DNA of 64,000 bases from Cristatella mucedo (GCA_009760855.2 WPIO01000298.1:50819-114818), one strand, 5' to 3'. Shown: positions 1 to 12,319, counted from the first letter of the stretch. Program-made: numbers and translations. The notes: a model not told the origin generated them from the sequence alone.

Positions 1-440
1 CACAATGACTATTCCCAAATCATTCTTGCTTAAAGTTGATTCACTATACTTAGCTGTCCCAAAGTTTTGAAGTCCATATCCGTGGCTGCTTTGGCGACAG
101 ATAAACAAATCTAGGTGTTACTGATAGAGCAGGCAGGATGAGCAAGATACTTCGTTCAGTCACGACAATGGCAGGCAGCACAGAACGCACAGGTCACCGA
201 CGGCAGAACTTCTGCCTCACATGCCCAGTGGCTTTAGTTGAGCAACTGGCCGCGAACACCATTAGTCATTTACCTCAATGCCAACTAAATGAGGTGCATT
301 AGGAACACTTGAGTTGATTACCAGTAAACAAAATGCCAGCAAACGGCAGCTTGAAATAAAGTGCCAGTTTTCGAAGTAGAAGGAATTAAATCTCTTCGTG
401 TAATGCAAATGCAACAGCATTCATTCTCAGCAAGAGTAGG
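1..440. other. Non-coding, nothing recognised
   Basis: AT-rich DNA without repeats or exons that I can identify. Confidence 0.5.
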
Positions 441-778
441 CACACAGACGACATATCGCTTGGACCTATCGAGTTACAGTTTTACCTTGACCTACGAGTG
501 TCCCAACCTATGAGTTTTCTTACATACGAGCTGCCCCTCGGTCAATTTTTTGCTTTGAGTTGAGAACTACAATTCGGGTTACGAGCCAGATTCAGATATC
601 CCACCACTACTTACATGCACACAGACGACAAATCCATGGACCTATCATTTTACAGTGGTTCCTGGACTTACGAGTATCCCTAGAGTATTTCAGAGATACG
701 AGCTGTCGGCTAATGTTTTGCTTTGAGTTGAGAGCTGAAATTCGGGTTACGAGCCAGCGTCAGATACACCACTACTAA
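441..778 (+). repeat. Two-copy tandem duplication, 177-base period
   Basis: The segment starting CACACAGACGACA at 441 repeats from 618. Both copies share GGACCTAT, TTACAG, ACGAG and a block TTGCTTTGAGTTGAGA ending in GGGTTACGAGCCAG. The copies differ at many sites, so the duplication is not recent. Confidence 0.8.
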
Positions 779-3665
779 TTACTGCAGCAAACGTCAAAGT
801 GAATGCTGCAACATCTGTCCAGCATCCGGTGCCACAATCGCTTACTTTAAGTGGTTGCAATGGAATTGTTCGCGTGTATACAAGTGCGAGTTGGCTTGCT
901 AGCAATGCAAGCCAGAGGGTGGAGGGAGGAACTGCTTGTGGTTACTCAAGCCATTAAGGGTAGGGCATACTTTTCACTGCAAGATGCTACCGACGATCCC
1001 GGTGCGAAGTCAAGTGCAGGCTTGGCGATTTGCACCCTGCACATGAAAGAGAAGAAAGCTTGGCAAAAAGGGCAAAATCAGCTAATATGATTCGGGTATT
1101 CATTTCAATCTTGCTCCTGAAACTCCGTCAGCGTTTTCAAGTCGTCTGGTCTCCAAAGTAATGTTGTACCTTACAATTATTAAATCTCATTTATTGAAGT
1201 AAATTCTGTTGTGGTGTTTTTAAACCATATGTTTTATTTAGAAGTACATTTTTTTAATAACTAACTGAAAGCAAAAGTGTTTTTATGGGCCCAGAGAGGA
1301 TTAATGACACTTTCACTCATTTCAATGTGGAAAATTGATTGCGCATAAGAGTATGGTGAGTTACGAGCTCTGTCACTGAACGAATTAAACTTCTAAGGTA
1401 AGATATCACTATACTTACTAAAATAGAGACAGGCTCCTCACAGTCCTGGGTGGATGAGCTCTCTATTACATTGATACAAGAGTCATCATTTCGCAGGTGA
1501 TCTAAACATAAGAAATGGAATTAGCAGCACTATCTTGTTTTAAAAGGCTGTCACTCTAGCACTTGTTTCAGTAGAAGATAGTCACCACTGCTCGCACTCA
1601 ATATGATGTAGGTTGTACAAGCTTGATGCATCAGCAGTTTTGCATGCCAGCGAGCTTTGGAGATGGCCTGATAGCATGACGAGCCCCCATTACGATCTCT
1701 TGCGAGAATGATTGGGAAGATTTATTCTTTAGCTAATTTGTCTCTCATAAGGCAGCATATCTCAAAAGTGATTGGGCCAGGCTTCTTCGACAGGATCCAC
1801 GGGTACCCAATTGTGCTTGCTATTTATATAATCCGTGAGGCAAACATTCATCAATCGTAGGATATATATTTATTGAATGCTAATGGCATGACACATAATT
1901 CATCATTTTTTCCCAAGTATGAAGGCGATGATAAATGGAATACCCCGTTTGAAGGCCCATAACTAGCTCCTCGGGTATTTAATGACTTTATGTAGACAAC
2001 AACGGAATGCGGGCAATTGGCATGCGACAACTATCAATGAATATCTATAAATTTTGACTGCCCATCGGCAAGCCCATAATGCCACCATTAGAATTATCCA
2101 AAAGTCTCAATATTTTTGAACCTCTGTCTCTAGCATTATTGCGAATGCAACCTCTGATTGGCCCACTAGCTTACACATATTGGTACTATAAGGAATTATC
2201 AGAAGTATTTAGCGACAAAAATTTACGATGGACGTTCACATTTTGATTTAAGTCAGGGCTATTGGCTGGCAACGACATCATACTTACAGCTAATGCAACA
2301 CAAGGTTAGACTCATTTTCTCTCAGCTGCAGAAAACAATGACTGCAAGCTAACCAGGTTTCTAGGATCTAAAAGATCCCACAGGCTATCTATTCTAGTCA
2401 TATCCAGCAAGGAGGCTGAATTGGTCTATCCGGTGATGAGCTGTTTTGATCTGAATTCTTTACCAGAGAAGGTTGAGATGGCATGCAATTACCATGCCTT
2501 TACGTCAGGTTTAAACACAGATCATGTCATTGAAGCCCAACGACCCAACAACTTAAGCCCAATGACTTGAGCTCAATCAATCACAGCCATGCCCACTTAA
2601 CACGAACCACAATGGCAAAGCCTAAACCAAAGATAAACCCAGACCCGAAAAACAAAACCATGGGTACTGCCTCATCAATGGCTTGTTATCATAAACCTTC
2701 TAATTGTAAGCATTTCAGCACTTGTCAGCCTTTGCAACCAGAGGAGGCTAAAATGTGATTCGCGATAGCTGGAAATGTGATTCGTGATAGTTGATAGTGA
2801 AATTCGCGATAGCTGAAATTTGAGAAAACGGGAAATTGCTAAACAAACTAAAAAATTCTATAACTGAACCAGGCTGAATGTGCAAGTTATGTAGCTAAAT
2901 CTTGCCAAGACGATGCAGGATAAGAAAGTAGACTAATGGTGGTCGGTACAGTGCAGCCATGAGGCCTTAGCAAAAAACATCACGAATTGAAAATTCTGAT
3001 TAAGTTTAGTGCTATAGTGTGTTTAAAGTGTTAGCTTCTAATTGACTTAAGAATAAATTTGAGGAAACCTTAGATAATCAAACAGCCTTAATTTTTAAAC
3101 AGCAGAAGAACAATGACGGCTAACACCAAGCTTGTCGTAGCTGCAGAGGACGGCCTGATGTAGGCTCGAAACCAGCACCTAAATTGAAACTTCATGATAT
3201 GAGACATTTCAAACCACTAGAGAAATAATCCTGCACGTTATTATGATTGCCTTGCAGCGCGTAAATTGCCTTCAGCTGATTTTAAATTGGGTTGACGTCT
3301 TTTTCATTCAACGCAATATTAAAGTGCACACCACTTTGCACCAGGGTAAGCTACATATATGCTTATTAGATGAACCGGTTATGCTAGAGATCAGCTACAG
3401 GGCTCTCTCCATGTTTAACAAAAGCAATGATAAAATCAGCACCAAAATTCACATGCAAATCTACAGTAGTTCGTTTAAAATTATTCACTTAGACGATAAA
3501 TAACTGCCAGTACCAAATAAGTGGCCTAAGTTGCTAAATATTTGATAGGGTAAAAAAGGGTTGTTTATTCAACACAAATAAGGGGATTATAACGGACAGG
3601 AAACAGAAAAATACGGTGATCGCAGTGGTTTCAGCAAAAAAAATGACACTACTAAAAAAACTTAC
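779..3665. other. Non-coding; continuation of the F-lectin gene not found
   Basis: About 2.9 kb with no recognised exon or LINE. A short tandem repeat lies at 2751-2819. The open frame at 851-1090 has no recognisable content. Confidence 0.45.
2751..2819 (+). repeat. Short tandem repeat, about 22-27 base unit, three copies
   Basis: Three successive copies of a unit containing ATTCGCGATAGCTG (middle copy ATTCGTGATAGTTG). Confidence 0.75.
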
Positions 3666-4031
3666 AAGTTCGGAAACCTGTGTGGGCCTTCACACCTTTT
3701 GTTCCAAGCCCTATAGTGCAGCCTGAACCTGGCATAGGAAGACATCCATCTGGATAGGAATATGGGCATCCTATACTGGAAATGCAAATTTCTGGTAACA
3801 CACGTATGTTATAAAGGCGATTGGGAGATGCTGGTACGTTAATATTCTGAAGTCCCGATGTTGTAGCTGCTACTCTCACTGTTGTGTTAACACCAATGCC
3901 GGATCCGTCGACTTGAATCAAATAAGAGGTTGCTGCAAGGTCGCTGTCTTGGACAAGTGTTGTCATAGATACTTGTAGATTATTGCATTTAGGAGTAGTA
4001 GTCACAGATGCATTTAACAGTTGAGGGATCG
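3666..4031 (-). CDS. Fibronectin-III-like plus Cys-rich exon of the F-lectin gene
   Basis: A 366-base exon (phase 1 to phase 1) with acceptor ATATTTTAG and a consensus GTAAGT donor. Residues 1-80 or so read as a beta-sandwich of fibronectin-III type: TPKCNNLQVSM, then SYLIQVDG, then LQNINVPASPNRLYNIRVLP, where the L-x-P and Y-x-I-x-V pattern fits FN3 strands F and G. The usual FN3 Trp is missing, so the call is tentative. The last part (ICISSIGCPYSYPDGC, GSGC) is Cys-rich and may begin another module. The GTAAGT donor shows that the gene continues downstream, but no further exon was found in the 3.6 kb left in the window. Confidence 0.62.
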
Positions 4032-5160
4032 CTAAAATATAGTGCCGAAGTTCAGAAAATAAACTTTTATGAACCAGTGGCAAACAACACATTTGCTGAA
4101 GAACTACATACAGAGCATAAAGGCAGCCAAACCATAGTATTAGTTAGTAAATTGCATCCCTTAAGAAATTGATGTAGATGGAAATAATAATAAAACACTT
4201 CCATAGGAACCAGAGGCACTAGAATTTGACAGCTATATATTAAGGAGGAGGACGGACTGGACTAATAAGTCTGAATTTAGCCTCCGGCCCAGCAATGTGA
4301 TGAAGAAGTAAAGTATGCCAGCCAAGGATCTTTACACAGTAGCTTTACTGGTTGTCCATGAACCAACGTGAAAACTTGGTGGTGAAACCGATGAGTTCAT
4401 CACAGTCGTTAACAATTGCTGTATGTCCATTCCTTTAAAATCATGCAGCAAGCAGATGCAGTAACCGAAGCGATCATGGGCAGTTCTCGAAGGAAACCTC
4501 GATTAGCAACAACTCATCTCATATATTACAGGTAGTTTGCTAGTTGTTAGCTACTCTGCCGGATTCAGACCGCAGTAAAACTGTACTTATAGTTTAACAG
4601 TTGTTCCCAAAAATAAAGGCCCACAATAACTTTGCCTGCATGATATTTAAGATTAGCTCTTACTTAAGAAACAAACGGTTGTTATTACAGCTAGCTGCAA
4701 TAGCAATTTCATACCAGATTCAGACCTCGTCGGTTACCTTTGCCGTTTACACAGACTTGGCTATACGTTCGCACTCGAGCATGACTGAAGAAACACTTGA
4801 CCATGTTTTATGATACTGCTATCGAACTAATGGTAATTTTTTTTGGTGTAGCCGCATAGCAAGCTGCGATATAAATGATAAGCTCATTTTAAAGCTTATT
4901 TTGAAGTCTCGTTCTAAAAGTGTTTGAGCTGAAGCCGGCATTTCCGTGGCTATGTTGCTGCTCTCATCGAAATTTCATTGAGAATGTTAGGTGCCCACCC
5001 AAGAGCAAATGTTAGAAATAAAAGGTGGGCTAAAAATGACAAAGTTTGACACGCAAGAAAGCAGATAAGAAACAGATCCTTTGCATTGAAGGTGTCATCG
5101 GTGTGAGAATGTAAGCCTGGATCATCCTTGAGGGTCATAGTACTAAGAGGGCAAACATTT
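4032..5160. other. Intron of the F-lectin gene, nothing recognised
   Basis: No repeat family or exon identified in this part of the intron between the FN3-like and second EGF exons. Confidence 0.45.
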
Positions 5161-5164
5161 ATTG

Positions 5165-5360
5165 TTAATAAAAATAATAATAATAATAATATGCACTTGA
5201 TAAAGCACCCTCAGAGAACTCAATCTATCTCTAGGCGCTTTACATTTGCTGCAAAGGGAAGGCAATTGAATGGTGAGTAATATCATGCTTGATAAACAAA
5301 CAAAATGAATAACATGTTTATGGGTGACATGCACAGGGTCAGCATGCAATGCTAAAGCAG
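5165..5360 (-). mobile_element. LINE A 3' end (5'-truncated)
   Basis: Reads in reverse as the family A tail: an (AAT)n run, CACTTGATAAAGC, the AGAGAACTCAATCT hairpin region, then TTTACATTTGCTGCAAAGGG and the 3' UTR segment with GGTGACATGCACAGGG. The tail lies inside the intron, sense to the host gene. Confidence 0.85.
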
Positions 5361-6061
5361 CTTGACCAACAATTATTTCCTGAAATATACCAAATTTCAG
5401 AGGCTAACATGATCGCAGCTGGTCATTGACGGCTACCCTCTCACCTATGGAACTTAGGTAGGGCATGAACCATTACAGTGTAATACCATTATAGTGTAAT
5501 ACTTCACCCTGTGCAGGCATTCAAGAAGGACAAGGGGAAATTCAACCTGCCAGGGTAAATCAAGCAGCTTAAGGAAATCAGCATATAATCATTTCATGAA
5601 TTACGGGCTTCATGCTGGAGTATTTTTTCGAGACATCGCCAAGGGTGGAAGAGATGTTAAATTAACTGCTGTCAATGATAACATTTGGCAGTGCTTCTTC
5701 GGATCATCACAGAAAGGCACACAGTACCCTATAAGGATTCAAACAAGATTTTTCAAGAATAAGCAGCACACGCTTACTAAATTATGTGTACAATTCGTAT
5801 ATGCAGTTTCCTGTGGGTCGGTTCATACGTACGACCATGAGTAAATCGAGAATATACACCTCTTTGGATGTAGGCCAACGATGCACTTCCAAACCTTAAC
5901 CATTGACGATTCATTGAAACATCACAAGTACTTTGATATTGCGTTCGATTAACCAGATAACCAGAAATGAACGGTCGTTGATATAGGACAGTCGAAAAAA
6001 AATATAGATATCACACCTTGAGCTAATGGGTATCATCAAATGTACCGAAGAAGATGCATAC

Positions 6062-6214
6062 TTATCCAGCATCCAGGAGGTAGAAATCGGTTGGTAGGGC
6101 AAGAAGTAAATTTGCATCCACCATACACGTCACAAGGTGAAGATGACAATGTGCATGCATCAGAGTAACAGTTTTGAAGAAGGCATCCCGGACCAACGTA
6201 ATTATTTGGACAAC
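6062..6214 (-). CDS. Second Cys-rich EGF-like exon of the F-lectin gene
   Basis: A 153-base exon (51 codons, phase 1 to phase 1) with acceptor TTGATTTCAG and donor GTATGC. It encodes GCPNNYVGPGC at its start, then NCYSDAC, SSPCDVYGGC and FTSCPTN, ending PPGCW. The first segment has the Y-x-GPGC end of an EGF repeat, and the remaining Cys residues form a further small disulphide-bonded unit. It follows the fucolectin domain directly and in frame, so the order is EGF, F-lectin, EGF. The exact subfamily of the Cys-rich part is not recognised. Confidence 0.72.
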   Translation of the reverse strand, partial: VVQIITLVRDAFFKTVTLMHAHCHLHLVTCMVDANLLLALPTDFYLLDAG

Positions 6215-6294
6215 CTGAAATCAACCGATAAATAAGAACATACACTGAGCTATTTTTGCTAGTATTACTGCACTGCAGGGAGTAACCATTAAAC

Positions 6295-6640
6295 AGCTCC
6301 AGGCTACCTATCGAGAATACTTACAAACCAGCCTGGGTATCCGAACTATGGCTTTACAGACTCAAAACGCTTAGCTGTACCTCAAACTGACCTCAAATCC
6401 TGTGCAGACCCTGACTTTTGTTCGTATGCTACCGAAGTCTTGATTTCCCTTTGAAGGACGCCATGATATCTCCTGACTTTTCGACATTTTAAAAAAGGTA
6501 AAAACCCTCCTTTTCACTCGGCATTGCGTTTGGGTCATTGTGATTGGGTCTTCGTGTGTTTATGTTGCTGACACTGTACATGCTACCAGAAATGTTGCAC
6601 ATCCTTACATTTTGCCCCTGTTCATGTTAACTCATTGTAT
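6295..6640 (+). mobile_element. LINE A C-terminus and 3' UTR, diverged
   Basis: Contains the diverged family A string CCAGGCTACCTATC, then CCTCAAATCCT, TTCGTATGCT and CCTGACTTTTCGACATTTTAAAAA, followed by 3' UTR similarity (GCTGACACTGTACATGC). The tail is lost. Confidence 0.7.
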
Positions 6641-7249
6641 GCATGTTGGCATAGTGCATTTTACAACGAATCATGTAATCACGCATTCTGTACAGCATGG
6701 TAAAAGTGCCTAGAACAAGATTAGACTCTCACCAGCGATATACAAATGTGACATTATTACCAGGTTATTCACTATCGAACTACCGAGCTCATTTATGCCT
6801 ATCCAGCTCAATAAAAACAACAATAATGATAAAAACAAGATAGTTCAATTGAACATTCAGAGAGCTCAATCTCTCCAGGACAGTGGTTTCGCGACCCTTT
6901 AATACAGTTCCTCATGTTGCATCGACCCCCAACCATAAAATTATTGCGTGGGAAATGTATGTTTTCCGACAGTCTTGGGCAACCACTGTGAAATAAAAGT
7001 GGTTTCGATCGACAAAAAGAGTCGTGACCCATAGATTGCCAACCACCGCTCTAGGAGCTCTACATATGAAATAATCCTACAAAAAACTCCATTAGTACAA
7101 CGCTATCTATTGCTTAAGACTGTAGTTATGATGTAGAGGCCTTTTAAACCAATAGCGTCCAAATACAACTGAATAGCCTGTCAATATAGGCTGAAAATTA
7201 TAGTGAAAGAGCATGCACAAAAAAAGTAAAGTTTGAAATATAGTTGCCA

Positions 7250-7445
7250 ACAACAATAATAATATTTTTAATAACACTAATAACACACTTGATAAAGCGC
7301 TCTCAGATAACTCAATCTCTCTAGGCGCTTTACATTTGCTGCAAACGAAACATGATCGAATGGTTAGTGTGCAGCATTGTCAGTAAACAACAAGAAAACA
7401 ACAAGGTTTGGGGTGGCATGCACAAGGTCTGCATGCAAGTGTGAT
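7250..7445 (-). mobile_element. LINE A 3' end (5'-truncated)
   Basis: AAT-rich start, CACACTTGATAAAGCGC, hairpin region and GCGCTTTACATTTGCTGC, then 3' UTR to about 7445. Confidence 0.85.
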
Positions 7446-7939
7446 TAGTCTATATTGATTGAGTCTACTCGTGAGAATAACAGTTCGAACATGCAAGATT
7501 AGTGGCAGGACACGCTGTAAGAGACCATTTGCACAGGGACTAGCTTTGGAAATTGAATCAAACCCTCGGGCTAATCCCTATCAACATCCTCTATAGTTTG
7601 GAAACAAACAACAGCTTCCTAAGCATAAATACAAAAGCCCTAATGATGATGAAATAATCCTTAGCATTTTTGTAAAGCTAAGTAGCTTAAATGAGCTTGC
7701 TGCTGAAGAGTTCCTTACAGACGTTCATCTTCGATGTCCATATATTCAAGACGTCCTCGAAAATGAACATAAACTATACGTGGAGCTCACCGGACTGTTA
7801 TTACTATGACACCCGAGGAAGGAAGCTGGACCATTGAAACATGTAGATATAATTTGTTTGCATTGTACTCTAAAAGAAAGTCAGCTCAATTCAGACACTT
7901 TAGTTGAATCACATACCTCTGGCCCACGACCTTGGTCAT

Positions 7940-8145
7940 TTAATAGACGGCACTACCTTTACTGCAAGCCATCAAGTACAATCCCAGTCTAAGATTGAAG
8001 AATGCATTCCACGGTGGTCTCTAACGAATTTATTGAGCTCTCTGATGCTACCTAGGCTAGAATATTGCAATTCCACATTTTTGAGCTAACAAAACAGTCA
8101 CTAGGCCACTGCAGCTCATGATGACTATGGCTGCATGGCTAGTTA
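7940..8145 (+). mobile_element. LINE B fragment (post-RT domain)
   Basis: Translates as SHQVQSQSKIEECIP, then MLPRLEYCNS, which matches SHHI-SLSEIRSCLP and SRLDYCNS in the well-preserved LINE B copy at 44405. Both ends are lost. Confidence 0.65.
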
Positions 8146-8224
8146 TGAAATCCGAGAGCTTCAAATGTGTGTCTCAGTTGCTGATGAAACTGCAATAGCT
8201 CCAGGCTCTGCAGAAAGCAGGCTA

Positions 8225-8745
8225 AATTAAGAGCGTGTCGTTGAGACAACCGAGTAAATTAACAGCAAGAGGGAGAGTATAACCCGCGAAAAGAACAGGA
8301 CCAAGCACAGAGCCTTAAGGTACCCCATATTTCAAAGGTACTTCGGATGATCATTGCCCATTCACATCGATACTCTGGAGTCTCCCACTGACATAGGACC
8401 TAAATCATTGTAGTGCAGTACAAATGATGCCAGGGCGAGAAAAGAGGATGGCAGCAAAGACTTGGTGGTCGATAGCCTCAAAAGCTGCCTTAAGATCCAG
8501 GATAACAAGCAGAGGTACACTACCTAAGTGCACATTCCTAAATAAGTTGTTATATACCCTAAGCAATACTGACTCTGTAGATCGTTTCGTTATATGATCA
8601 GATTATAACCTAATAGCAAGGTTTGAAGTCTCAATTTAAGAGTTCAGCAGGTCTGCCATGACTCGTTCAAGGGTCTTTGATATAAAAAGTAGAATGGAGG
8701 CTGGGCGAATAGAAAGGTCTAATAGGTGCTTTTGGAGACATGTAT
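8225..8745 (-). mobile_element. LINE A fragment, RT finger/palm region
   Basis: Reverse reading covers the RT region upstream of motif C back through motif A (near 8470-8505, where GATAGCCTCAAAAGCTGCC encodes the antisense of AAFDTID). Neither 3' tail nor endonuclease is present. Confidence 0.75.
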
Positions 8746-8811
8746 GTATGATATGCATATTGTACAATATATTTAAGACTGTTTCGAAGTATATTAACAT
8801 ACAGACTATGC

Positions 8812-8972
8812 TTTAGCGATGTATTGCCTAAACTTTAACGACCTTGCTCCCAAGGTCCGAGGTTCGAATCCTGTGGCGGGTAATTCTTTATCGCTGCTGC
8901 AAGCGGTTTTAACAACCGAAAAGGCTCTGTTGTCGCCATGAAAAAGAGGCTGTTAGGTCAGCTAGTATTACT
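8812..8972 (+). mobile_element. SINE2 copy (tRNA-derived)
   Basis: Perfect RNA polymerase III box B GGTTCGAATCC at 8861-8871, followed by the SINE2 body (GGCGGGTAATTCTTTATCGC, AAAGGCTCTGTTGTCGCC, AAGAGGCTGTTAGGTCAGC). The box A end is diverged. Confidence 0.75.
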
Positions 8973-9296
8973 TATTATTATAACTTGGGTCGACTATATC
9001 TCTGACGAGCATCTGGAGAATTTAAAGAAAACAAAATGACATTCCAGCTGGTATGACTAGAAATAAAATACTGACTATGCTCCCTGAAAATACTACCCAA
9101 CGAGTTTAGCATATCATTAATTTACTTGATACACCCAAATATCACCTCTTGTAAAATGCCATAGACTCAACTTTAAGCAAATGAGTAGAAATGTTTCCTT
9201 TCTATGGTTAGCTTCAAATTGCACGACTCACTATCGCCAAAGAATCAGCAAACCAAGATTGAGTCATCACTAAGGTGCAACTTAGGAGGTACATAC

Positions 9297-9527
9297 CTTG
9301 ATATAAGAATCCATAGATGTAAACTTCACACAGCGCTAACAAGTTCTCTTTTGTCTGGCCGAGGTAAACTGCAACCTTTTTACCAACGGCTAAAGATGTA
9401 CAGGAATAGCTGCTAACGGTTGCACTAGGACTGTTAGCTGAATAGGCGCAAGTACTCCAAGAATTAGGATTCGGATCACCTGATGTATCGTTGGTGTACA
9501 GGATATAGAAATTCGATAAACGGTATG
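9297..9527 (-). CDS. Fucolectin (F-lectin, FTP) domain, C-terminal half
   Basis: This 231-base exon (phase 1 to phase 1) has acceptor CTTTTTTGTAG and donor GTATGT. It begins AYRLSNFYILYT, the RL-S-NF strand that follows the NR strand in FTP domains, and ends with ENLLALCEVYIYG, the hallmark LCEVEVYG-type C-terminus. Between them are two Cys residues (WSTCAY and YSCTS). Splicing from 11776 places two Arg seven positions apart (NR then YRL), the spacing of the fucose-binding Arg pair in eel agglutinin. The adjacent Cys pair that often lies between those Arg is absent. With the preceding exon this gives one complete domain of about 150 residues. Confidence 0.85.
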
Positions 9528-10271
9528 CTACAAAAAAGAATTTCTGTGAACAGTACTTAATAGTTATGCTCTTTTGCCGACACCACTTGTTTAAAGTTAA
9601 GGCAATCCAAGCAACAAAGATATGCATGATAACATGCCAAGATCGGAACTGCAACGAACTACTGCCACTGTGTGACTTAGTCATAGAAATTAATAATCCT
9701 TGGTCAACCTAAAACGACGCATAAGTGGTTAACCTACGCAAGATTTTGTTAAGGAAGAACCGGTCATCGACCAGGTTTGGCATAGCACTGGGTATGTCCA
9801 TATCTAGATGTCCATACGCTTGCATTTAAATCTGAACTTTACAACGATGGTACAAATAAGAGGGTCAAGCTAAGTAGCTCATGCAAGTTTCTCGATCTAC
9901 CGAGAGTCAAAACATATAGCCGATTTAAACTATAGGACCCTAGGGTTTGAGTTATATAAATATTATTGCAAAATAGTTTGCAGAATATAGAATATAGAAA
10001 ATAGTTTGCATAGCGCCCTAGGAGAGTTGGACCTCTTTTAAGATGCTGCATGTAAGCAACGAAGCTCGTGCCTGTGGCCTTCAAATACAGTCACCTTAAC
10101 CTTGGTCGTGAGAGCAAGTTAATCATTGCTCCAAAACAGCACGGGACTAAGACCACTAAAGCAATCAACAAAGTATATCTTGGCACAGCTTCAATTAACA
10201 TGAATAGGTACGCGACTAATGCAACATTCAGACCAATATAACCCTGCACTGACACCATAAACGTAAAAGAA
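9528..10271. other. Intron of the F-lectin gene, nothing recognised
   Basis: No exon or repeat family identified. A hydrophobic minus-strand frame near 10100-10260 is considered spurious. Confidence 0.4.
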
Positions 10272-10935
10272 TTATTAATAAAAACACATTCGTGTAGCAC
10301 CCTCAGAGAACTTAATCTCTTTCTAGGCACTTTATAATTTGCTGCAAAGGAAGCATGATCCAACAGTTTGTGGTAGGATTCTCGATAAGCAAGAAGAATA
10401 ACATGGCTATGGGTGACATGCGCAGGGTACGCATGTGAACATGATTTGTGGCAGCATGTGCACAGTCAGCACATAAAAGCCTACAAAGGCGAATCTCAAG
10501 AACACACCAGTTGCTGAGATAGAAAAGGTTTATAGCTTCGTTTCAATTGTATTAGGTTCAGGATTTCGTGAGGCCACGGGGAATTAAATTCCAGCCTTTG
10601 GGAGCATGCGAACTAGAGGTGCTGCCTTCAAAAACTTTGAGGCCCATACGAGGTATTGGGAAACGGTTAGATTCCAAAAAACAAGAGGAGATACGATGTT
10701 TCGCCAGGCGGTGCAGCAGATCTGATTGGTAGACTGGAATAAAAAATGAAAGGACCTAACAGTGAGTGACAGAACCTTTAATTCAATGCACTGCTCTACT
10801 GGGAGCAAGTGCTGGTCGGGCACAAATGGTGTGATGTTGCAATAGCTGACCCTCATACCACTCAAGACAGACACGCCTATCTGCAAAGTTGTGCACCAAT
10901 TGTAGACGCCTGATTGAAAGAACGGTAGGCCAGCA
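10272..10935 (-). mobile_element. LINE A 3' portion
   Basis: Starts with the tail (TGTAGCACCCTCAGAGAAC), continues through the 3' UTR and the C-terminal coding part, and ends at GGTAGGCCAGCA (antisense of LAGLPA). The next LINE A copy abuts it at 10936. Confidence 0.85.
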
Positions 10936-11575
10936 ATAATAATAATAATAATAATAATAATGCACTTAATAAAGCGCCCTCAGAGAACTCAATCTCTTTG
11001 TAGGCACTTACAGAAGTTGAGACACGGAGCTAAAGAATGAAGGGACCTAAAAGTAAGTGACAAAACCTTAAAGTCGATGCTTGCCTGGGAGCGAGTGCAG
11101 GTCGGCAAGAAGTAGTGTGAAGTGGCAGCTGCCGAGATCGCGACAGACAAACCTAGCTGCATAGTTTTGAAATAACTGTAAGCACGTGAGTGCACCTATC
11201 GGGATACCAGCGAGCAACGAGTTACAGAAGTCGAGACAGGATGTCGCAGATGGAGGAACCAATTAAGATGTCGCATTTCTGTCTAAGCAAGCACGAATTT
11301 AAGCAAAATGATGTAGCTGAAGGTAGGCGGACTGTGGAGCTGACGTGGTCGTCTAATGAAAGGTCACTTTTAAACACAACACCAAGATTGTGCATAGATT
11401 TAAAAGGAGACAGGCTTGTAGAGCCAGTTTGAGAAATGGGTTTTCCAATTTCTGAATTGCCTTCGGTTTGCCCATACCTAGTAACTTGATTTTAACATCC
11501 TTCAATTTTAGAAGGTTTGCTGCGATTAATGTGTCAATGTTTTCCATGCATGCAGAAGGGGAAGCAATCGTCAAA
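10936..11575 (-). mobile_element. LINE A copy with 3' UTR deletion
   Basis: An (AAT)n run at 10936-10961 and an intact tail are joined near 11010 directly to the C-terminal coding region, so the 3' UTR and the last coding segment are missing. It then runs through the post-RT region (antisense of the AARL, LDFCNS and LGVVF-type motifs) to about 11575. Confidence 0.82.
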
Positions 11576-11775
11576 AAGAAATTCACCCACCAAGTTATGC
11601 TTGATAAGAAACAGTGTTCTTAAATCCAAAAGCGAAAACGCTCAATCACATAATACATCAGATCTCAGAACATTTTTGACAAAATAAACAGCTTGAGGGT
11701 GTTCAGTGATATGCTCTGGGGAGTTTAAAAAGGACGGTGTTATAAACCACAAAATCTCTGAAAGTTTTCACTCAC

Positions 11776-12000
11776 CAAATGGCCCATTCCTATTCGCTAT
11801 AGTGATATTCGTAATTTGATACACTTCCGTTGCAACTGACAGGGTGACGTACCACCAGGCATTAGATGTCTGACCATCCGCAGTATGGCTGCAATGTTGT
11901 TCACTAGATGCCGATTCCAGTAAACCGTCGACCGCCAAGCTGGCTAAGTTACTTGCAGCTGTTGATGACTGCAGTGCTGGCTTTCCAAAGGCATGGTTCC
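11776..12000 (-). CDS. Fucolectin (F-lectin, FTP) domain, N-terminal half
   Basis: This 225-base exon (75 codons, phase 1 to phase 1) has a strong acceptor (TTTTTTCTTAG) and a GTGAGT donor. The protein opens with NHAFGKPALQSST and then LAVDG, the usual start of eel-fucolectin/tachylectin-4/pentraxin-1 (FTP) domains. It continues with HCSHTADGQ, NAWWYVTL and ITIANR, matching the conserved His-containing loop, the WW strand and the NR strand. F-lectins bind fucose through one His and two Arg. Here the His region and the first Arg lie in this exon, and the second Arg comes from the next. The domain is usually secreted or extracellular and calcium-linked. The family call is made from these motifs; carbohydrate specificity is inference. 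Confidence 0.85.
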
Positions 12001-12319
12001 CTAAGAAAAAATAACGTAAAGAATACACAAGAAAACATGCAGTGGGGTCTTTTGCAGTCTTTGCAATTGTAATTTGTAATCTTTGTAATTGCAGTCTTAC
12101 TTAAAGGTCTTCCTTGTGGCAGTTAAATCAACTAAGACAACATGCTAATAGTAAGGTTCCCGAGCTAGATCGAGTAAATACACTCGGAATTATTTTGGCA
12201 ACATTTCTTTGCAAGTTGCATAACAAGCAACCACATTTGGACCTAGGTGTTATTTATTCCAGTAATAATTTTTTGCAATGTGCTTAAAAATCAGAGTAAT
12301 TAAAGACTAACTTGGAAAA

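Noticed and set aside
8861-8871. tRNA gene suggested by a perfect box B
   Set aside because: The downstream sequence is the SINE2 body and no acceptor stem closes; the same holds at 41140 and 15680.
10091-10363. Hydrophobic minus-strand frame that could be a membrane protein
   Set aside because: It starts inside a LINE A tail and has no splice sites or family features.
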